Positions 59,619-64,000 of a DNA stretch of 64,000 nt are shown one piece after another (within the stretch, counting starts at the first letter, position 1; each line of letters starts with the position of its first letter). Source of the DNA: CBFDBF01 sp050291465 (GTDB taxonomy: Bacteria; Pseudomonadota; Gammaproteobacteria; Chromatiales; Chromatiaceae); contig JBNKJV010000002.1 in the NCBI GenBank assembly GCA_050291465.1, positions 62,001 through 126,000 of the forward strand. The letters are read 5' to 3'. Both the position numbers and the translations under genes were made by a program. The notes beneath the pieces are model-generated. The model was not told where the DNA came from. It worked only from the letters and a program-made list of their open reading frames with translations, and did not search any database.

Positions 59619-62486
59619 CTACAGACTGCGGATCTTGGCCGCCTGTTCCTCCAGCTTCGCCAGCGCCGACTTGGCCTCTTCCAGCTTGGCGCGCTCTTTC
59701 TGTACCACCGCCTCCGGGGCCTTGTCCGTGAAGTTGGGGTTGGAAAGTTTCTTCTCCACCCGTTCCACTTCGGACCGGAGTTTGCCCAACTCCTTGTCCA
59801 GGCGCGTCAGCTCGGCCTCCTTGTCGATCAAGCCGGCCATGGGGATGAGTACCTTCATGCTGCCTACCAGGGCGGTGGCGGACTCCGGCCCTTCGTCACC
59901 GTCCGCCAGCACCTCAATGGATTCAGTACGGGCCAGGAAATCGAGATAGGCGCGGTGTTTTTCGGCCCACGCCTGGTCGCTTTCGGAGGCGTGGGAGAGC
60001 AGCAACGGGACCGGTTTCCCCGGAGCGATGTTCATCTCGCCCTTGATCTGGCGGATGCCGAGGATGAAACGCATCACCCACTCCATCTCCGCCTCCGCAT
60101 CCGGGTCGAGTTTGCTCTCATCCGCCGCCGGATAGGACTCCAGCATGATGGTCTTACCCTGTTTCCCGGCCAGCGGTTTGAGGGTCTGCCAGATCTCCTC
60201 GGTAATGAAGGGCATGATGGGGTGGGCCAGCCGCAGCAGGGTCTCCAGCACCCGCACCAGGGTGCGGCGGGTGCCGCGCAGCTGTGCCGCGCTCGCGGCC
60301 GGGTTGTTCAGCACCGGTTTGGAGAGTTCCAGGTACCAGTCGCAGTACTCGTTCCAGGTGAACTCATAGATCGCCTGGGCGGCGTGGTCGAAACGGTAGC
60401 CCTCCAGGGCCTCGGCGACCCGGGCCTCGGTCCGCTGCAGGCGGGAGATGATCCAGCGGTCGGCGACGGATAATTCGATCTCTCCTGTAGGCGCGTTCTC
60501 CTGTGGGCGATCCGATCGCCCAGGGGACTGGGCTCCTACACCACAGTCCTGGTCCTCGGTGTTCATCAGCACATAGCGCGCCGCGTTCCAGAGCTTGTTG
60601 CAGAAGTTGCGGTAGCCCTCGATGCGCCCCATGTCGAATTTGATATCACGCCCGGTGGCGGCCAGGGCGGCAAAGGTGAAGCGCAGGGAGTCGGTACCGA
60701 AGCCGGGGATGCCCTCGGGAAATTCCTTGCGGGTCTGTTTTTCAATCTTTGGGGCGTCTTTCGGATTCATAAGGCCGGTGGTGCGCTTGGTCACCAGATC
60801 TTCCAGACCAATACCGTCGATCAGATCAATCGGGTCCAGCACGTTGCCCTTGGATTTGGACATCTTGTCACCGTGGCTGTCCCGCACCAGGCCGTGCACA
60901 TAGACCTCGTGGAACGGCACCTCGCCGTCCATGAACTTGAGGCCCATCATGATCATGCGGGCCACCCAGAAGAAGATGATATCGAAACCGGTCACCAGCA
61001 CGTTGGTGGGGTAGAACGCCTGCAGCCGTTCCGTCTGCTCCGGCCAGCCCAGGGTGGAGAAGGGCCAGAGGGCGGAACTGAACCAGGTATCCAGCACATC
61101 CTCGTCCTGACGCAGGGGGTAGTCGGTGTCGAAACCGTGTTTGTCGCGCACCTCCTGCTCATCGCGGCCCACATAGACATTGCCTTCATTGTCGTACCAG
61201 GCGGGGATGCGGTGGCCCCACCAGATCTGGCGGCTGATGCACCAATCCTGGATGTTGCGCATCCAGTCGTAATAGGTGTTCTTCCAGTTGTCGGGGACGA
61301 ATTTGATCCGGCCGCTCTCCACCGCTTCGATGGCCGGCTTCGCCAGGGGTTCGATTTTTACGTACCACTGGTCGGTGAGGAAGGGCTCGATCACGGCACC
61401 CGAACGGTCCCCCCGGGGCACCACCAGTTTGTGGTCCACGATCTTTTCCAGCAGGCCCAGTTCTTCCAGGTCGGCGACGATCTGTTTACGGGCGGCGTAG
61501 CGGTCCATGCCGATGTAGGCCGTGGGGATCAGTTCACCTTCGTCAGGTTCGTTTTCGCGGATGGCCGCGTCCACGGTGAAGATGTTGATCAGGCCGCCGT
61601 GGGCCTGTTCGCTGATCTGGATTTCATCGCGATGGCGATGCCACACCTCGTTGTCATTGAAGTCATGGGCCGGGGTGATCTTGACGCAGCCGGTGCCGAA
61701 CTCCGGATCGGCGTGCTCGTCGGCGATAATGGGGATCTTGCGGCCGGTGAGGGGCAGCTCCACCAGTTCGCCGATCAGGTGTTTATAGCGTTCATCCTCG
61801 GGATTGACCGCAACCGCGCAGTCCCCGAGCATGGTCTCCGGGCGGGTTGTGGAGACCACCATGTGGCCCTGGCCGTTGGAGAGGGGATAACGCATGTGCC
61901 ACATGTGGCCGTTCTCCTCCTCGTTCAGTACCTCCAGGTCGGAGACGGCGGTATGCAGCTTGGGGTCCCAGTTCACCAGCCGCTTGCCGCGGTAGATCAG
62001 CCCCTCTTCATACAGACGGACAAACACCTCTTTTACGGCATCGGAGAGGCCGTCGTCCATGGTGAAACGCTCGTGCTCCCAGTCCAGGGAGGAACCCAGG
62101 CGCCGCAACTGGCGGGTGATGTTGCCGCCGGACTCCCCGCGCCACTCCCAGATACGTTCGATAAAGGCCTCCCGGCCCAGGTCGTGACGGGTCTTGCCCT
62201 CCGTCTCCAGCTGCCGTTCCACCACCATCTGGGTGGCGATGCCGGCGTGGTCGGTACCGGGCTGCCACAGGGTCTTGTCCCCCTTCATGCGGTGATAGCG
62301 GATCAGGGTGTCCATGATGGTGTTATTGAAGCCGTGCCCCATATGCAGGCTGCCGGTGACGTTGGGGGGCGGGATCATGATGCAGTAGGCATTGTCCCCG
62401 GTTTCGGCGGGCGCAAAGTAGCCGCGCTCCTCCCAGGTCTGGTACCAGCGTTTCTCTAGGGCGTGGGGGTCGTAGGTTTTGTCCAT
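59619..62486 (-). CDS. valS: Valyl-tRNA synthetase
   Basis: 955 aa. Class I signatures HMGH (48-51) and KMSKS (540-544), an editing domain and the C-terminal coiled coil of ValRS. It charges tRNA-Val. A 19-residue stretch at 650-668 (VGAQSPGRSDRPQENAPTG) stands where E. coli ValRS, from memory, has about four residues; the DNA there is a REP-like palindrome (60486-60540). Flanking sequence (NTEDQDCG and EIELSVADRWI) is normal, so the enzyme should be intact. It is divergent from a cysteine desulfurase gene. Confidence 0.97.
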   Translation of the reverse strand: MDKTYDPHALEKRWYQTWEERGYFAPAETGDNAYCIMIPPPNVTGSLHMGHGFNNTIMDTLIRYHRMKGDKTLWQPGTDHAGIATQMVVERQLETEGKTRHDLGREAFIERIWEWRGESGGNITRQLRRLGSSLDWEHERFTMDDGLSDAVKEVFVRLYEEGLIYRGKRLVNWDPKLHTAVSDLEVLNEEENGHMWHMRYPLSNGQGHMVVSTTRPETMLGDCAVAVNPEDERYKHLIGELVELPLTGRKIPIIADEHADPEFGTGCVKITPAHDFNDNEVWHRHRDEIQISEQAHGGLINIFTVDAAIRENEPDEGELIPTAYIGMDRYAARKQIVADLEELGLLEKIVDHKLVVPRGDRSGAVIEPFLTDQWYVKIEPLAKPAIEAVESGRIKFVPDNWKNTYYDWMRNIQDWCISRQIWWGHRIPAWYDNEGNVYVGRDEQEVRDKHGFDTDYPLRQDEDVLDTWFSSALWPFSTLGWPEQTERLQAFYPTNVLVTGFDIIFFWVARMIMMGLKFMDGEVPFHEVYVHGLVRDSHGDKMSKSKGNVLDPIDLIDGIGLEDLVTKRTTGLMNPKDAPKIEKQTRKEFPEGIPGFGTDSLRFTFAALAATGRDIKFDMGRIEGYRNFCNKLWNAARYVLMNTEDQDCGVGAQSPGRSDRPQENAPTGEIELSVADRWIISRLQRTEARVAEALEGYRFDHAAQAIYEFTWNEYCDWYLELSKPVLNNPAASAAQLRGTRRTLVRVLETLLRLAHPIMPFITEEIWQTLKPLAGKQGKTIMLESYPAADESKLDPDAEAEMEWVMRFILGIRQIKGEMNIAPGKPVPLLLSHASESDQAWAEKHRAYLDFLARTESIEVLADGDEGPESATALVGSMKVLIPMAGLIDKEAELTRLDKELGKLRSEVERVEKKLSNPNFTDKAPEAVVQKERAKLEEAKSALAKLEEQAAKIRSL
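60486..60540. repeat. REP-like palindrome inside valS
   Basis: Outer arms TGTAGGCGC (60486-60494) and GCTCCTACA (60532-60540) pair at 8 of 9 bases; inner arms GGGCGATC (60505-60512) and GATCGCCC (60514-60521) pair perfectly around one base. TGTAGGAGC-type ends are typical of intergenic REP elements. It lies in frame in valS. Confidence 0.7.
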
Positions 62487-62688
62487 GGTGTAATTCTTGC
62501 CGCGTAAGGTACAAGCGCTAAAGGGTGCGGATTATACCCGAATGGGGCGCGGAAACGGAAAAAGGGGACGGGGATCTTTCCGGCGGTACGAGCGGTTTGG
62601 ACGCATGAGCCCGCACTGGGATGCAGAAACTTGAAGCTGATCCGGAAATACGCCAATCTGCACAGGAATATGGAAGTCGGGAGTAAGG

Positions 62689-64000
62689 ATGTTCAGGTTT
62701 CGCCGCCAGGTCTATCTTGATAATAACGCCACCACGCCTATCCATCCCCGGGTGCGGCACCGGATGTGCAAGGTTCTGGCGAGAGTCTATGGCAATCCCT
62801 CGTCTCTCTACCGAATCGCCCGCAATGCGGCGGAGATCCTGGAGGATTCACGCCGCACGGTGGCCACGGCGGTGGGCGCCGAGCCCGAGGAGATCATATT
62901 TACCGGCAGCGCCAGCGAGGCCAATAATCAGGCCCTGAAATCCCTGCTATCGCTCTCATCGGAACGTACCACCGTTATATCCACCCCCATTGAACACCCT
63001 TCGGTGATGGAGACGCTGGCCTACCTGGAGGCGCAGGGACTGCGGGTGGTGTTCTGCCCGGTGGACAGGTACGGCCGGATCCAGATGCAGGCATTGGAGC
63101 AGCTGGTTGGAGAGGACACCCTGGCCCTCTGCTGCATGGCCGCCAACAATGAAATCGGCGCCGTCCAGGATATCCCTGCGGTGGTCGCTCTGGCGCAACG
63201 CCATGGCGCCCTGGTGATTTCGGACTGCGTGCAGGCCCTGGGCAAGATCCCGCTGGATGTGAAGAGGCTCGGGGTGGATTACGCCGTCTTTTCCGCCCAC
63301 AAGATCCAGGGTCCGAAAGGGGTGGGGGCGCTCTATGTGCGGGAGGGTGCGCCGCTCACGCCGTTGATCCACGGCGGCCATCAGGAGGGGGGGCTGCGCG
63401 CCGGCACCGAAGGATTGCACAATATTGCCGGATTTGCCGTGGCCTGTGCCCGGGTGGAGAGGCTGCTGGCCGCTTCCGAGGGGATGCGGAACCTGCAGCG
63501 GCGGCTGGAAGAGGGTATCCGGGAAATCCTGCCGGCGGTTCAGATCAATTCGCCCCCGAAAGACGGTCTGCCCAACACGCTCAACGTCACCTTTCCCGGT
63601 TTCGACAACGCCGCGATGCTGGCCTTTCTGGATTATCAGGGGATAGGCGTTTCCGCCGGTTCGGCCTGCAACACCCATGCGAATACCCCGTCCCACGTAC
63701 TCAAGGCGATCGGTCTCAACGAGGAGGAAGCACGCCAGACCCTGCGGTTCAGTCTCTGTGCCGAGACCTCGCGGCGTCAGATCGATTACGCGCTGAAGGC
63801 GCTGCGGGATTTTCTGCTGCAACGCAAGCTGCCGGTGTTGATGGTGAGTCCGCGTCAGCTTGACGAGACCATGCTGTACAATGAAAATCTGTTCATCGTT
63901 GATATACGCCATGGATATGATCGCAAGCTCCTGGAGGGGTTGCCGAATTCGCATGAGGCAAAATCCGTCTTTCTTAAAAAGTATCTTCGGGCCATCCCGA
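62689..64000 (+). CDS. Cysteine desulfurase fused to a rhodanese-like domain (3' end missing)
   Basis: 437 codons are in the window and the frame is open at the right edge. ATG at 62689. Fold-type I PLP enzyme: YLDNNATTPIHP, PLP lysine in SAHKIQGPKGVG, and the catalytic Cys in SAGSACNTHANTPSHVL. This domain ends near residue 380. The remaining visible part, LPVLMVSPRQLDETM...LFIVDIRHGYDRKLLEG, looks like the start of a rhodanese domain, which would take the persulfide sulfur directly from the desulfurase. It is divergent from valS. The rhodanese call rests on 55 residues. Confidence 0.85.
   Translation, partial: MFRFRRQVYLDNNATTPIHPRVRHRMCKVLARVYGNPSSLYRIARNAAEILEDSRRTVATAVGAEPEEIIFTGSASEANNQALKSLLSLSSERTTVISTPIEHPSVMETLAYLEAQGLRVVFCPVDRYGRIQMQALEQLVGEDTLALCCMAANNEIGAVQDIPAVVALAQRHGALVISDCVQALGKIPLDVKRLGVDYAVFSAHKIQGPKGVGALYVREGAPLTPLIHGGHQEGGLRAGTEGLHNIAGFAVACARVERLLAASEGMRNLQRRLEEGIREILPAVQINSPPKDGLPNTLNVTFPGFDNAAMLAFLDYQGIGVSAGSACNTHANTPSHVLKAIGLNEEEARQTLRFSLCAETSRRQIDYALKALRDFLLQRKLPVLMVSPRQLDETMLYNENLFIVDIRHGYDRKLLEGLPNSHEAKSVFLKKYLRAIP

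Noticed and set aside
60873..62459. 528-codon open frame on the plus strand opposite valS
   Set aside because: Complement of a well-conserved aminoacyl-tRNA synthetase; its translation has shadow-like Val/His/Gly bias and no family match.

Overview
The window looks like chromosomal DNA of a Gammaproteobacterium, probably an environmental and possibly sulfur-oxidising lineage. The reasons are a gammaproteobacterial-type ValRS, a TonB/ExbBD importer, a Pat-type acyl-CoA synthetase/acetyltransferase, YcbB/YcbK cell-wall proteins, a bacterial sucrose cycle and heptamer intergenic repeats. This placement is inference; there is no rRNA or marker gene to settle it. Most of the window is GC-rich housekeeping DNA. 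The 5.4-8.2 kb and 32.9-39.8 kb regions are visibly AT-richer and carry small unknown genes.

Layout. 0-8.2 kb: end of a protein-isoaspartate methyltransferase, an HtrA-like protease/FHA membrane protein pair, a C_GCAxxG_C_C redox protein, a receiver-like protein without its phospho-Asp, a metallophosphoesterase, then small genes (bacteriohemerythrin, YjdM, TerB-like, SnoaL-like). 8.2-14.6 kb: a seven-gene, almost fully overlapping minus-strand operon: TonB-dependent receptor, periplasmic DUF4198-like protein, NapH-like polyferredoxin, CcdA/TauE-like membrane protein, ExbB, ExbD, TonB. It reads as a dedicated importer coupled to electron delivery across the inner membrane. 14.8-18.2 kb: P2-type cation ATPase and a PilZ protein. 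18.3-24.6 kb: compact sucrose operon (sucrose-phosphate synthase, sucrose-phosphatase, fructokinase, sucrose synthase). 24.9-32.8 kb: an unknown 598-aa protein, a beta-CASP nuclease, Hsp20 and a MscS/HerA-like ATPase/lipoprotein/DUF4197 operon.

32.9-39.8 kb is the accessory region. It opens with a complete integron gene cassette (32978-33586): a recombination boundary, a secreted unknown protein and a 121-bp attC site whose outer arm is the exact reverse complement of the cassette start. No integrase is present. Ten further small membrane, secreted or unknown genes follow, including a second LspA-like signal peptidase.

39.8-64 kb: RsgA, a membrane protein, a radical SAM enzyme, an HTH-nucleotidyltransferase with a likely operator, a divergent deacetylase/acetyltransferase pair (possible writer and eraser of lysine acetylation), an SGNH-like protein, a glutamine amidotransferase, TfoX-like, HhH and YbhB proteins, an FAH-family hydrolase with a Ser/Thr kinase, GabD, a MEKHLA protein, endonuclease IV, YcbK, an L,D-transpeptidase, ValRS, and a cysteine desulfurase running off the end. 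This part is rich in short dispersed repeats: heptamer tandem repeats that reach into the 3' ends of genes, GTAGGGCGGGC palindromes, and a REP-like palindrome inserted in frame within valS. No tRNA, rRNA, CRISPR array or insertion sequence was seen.
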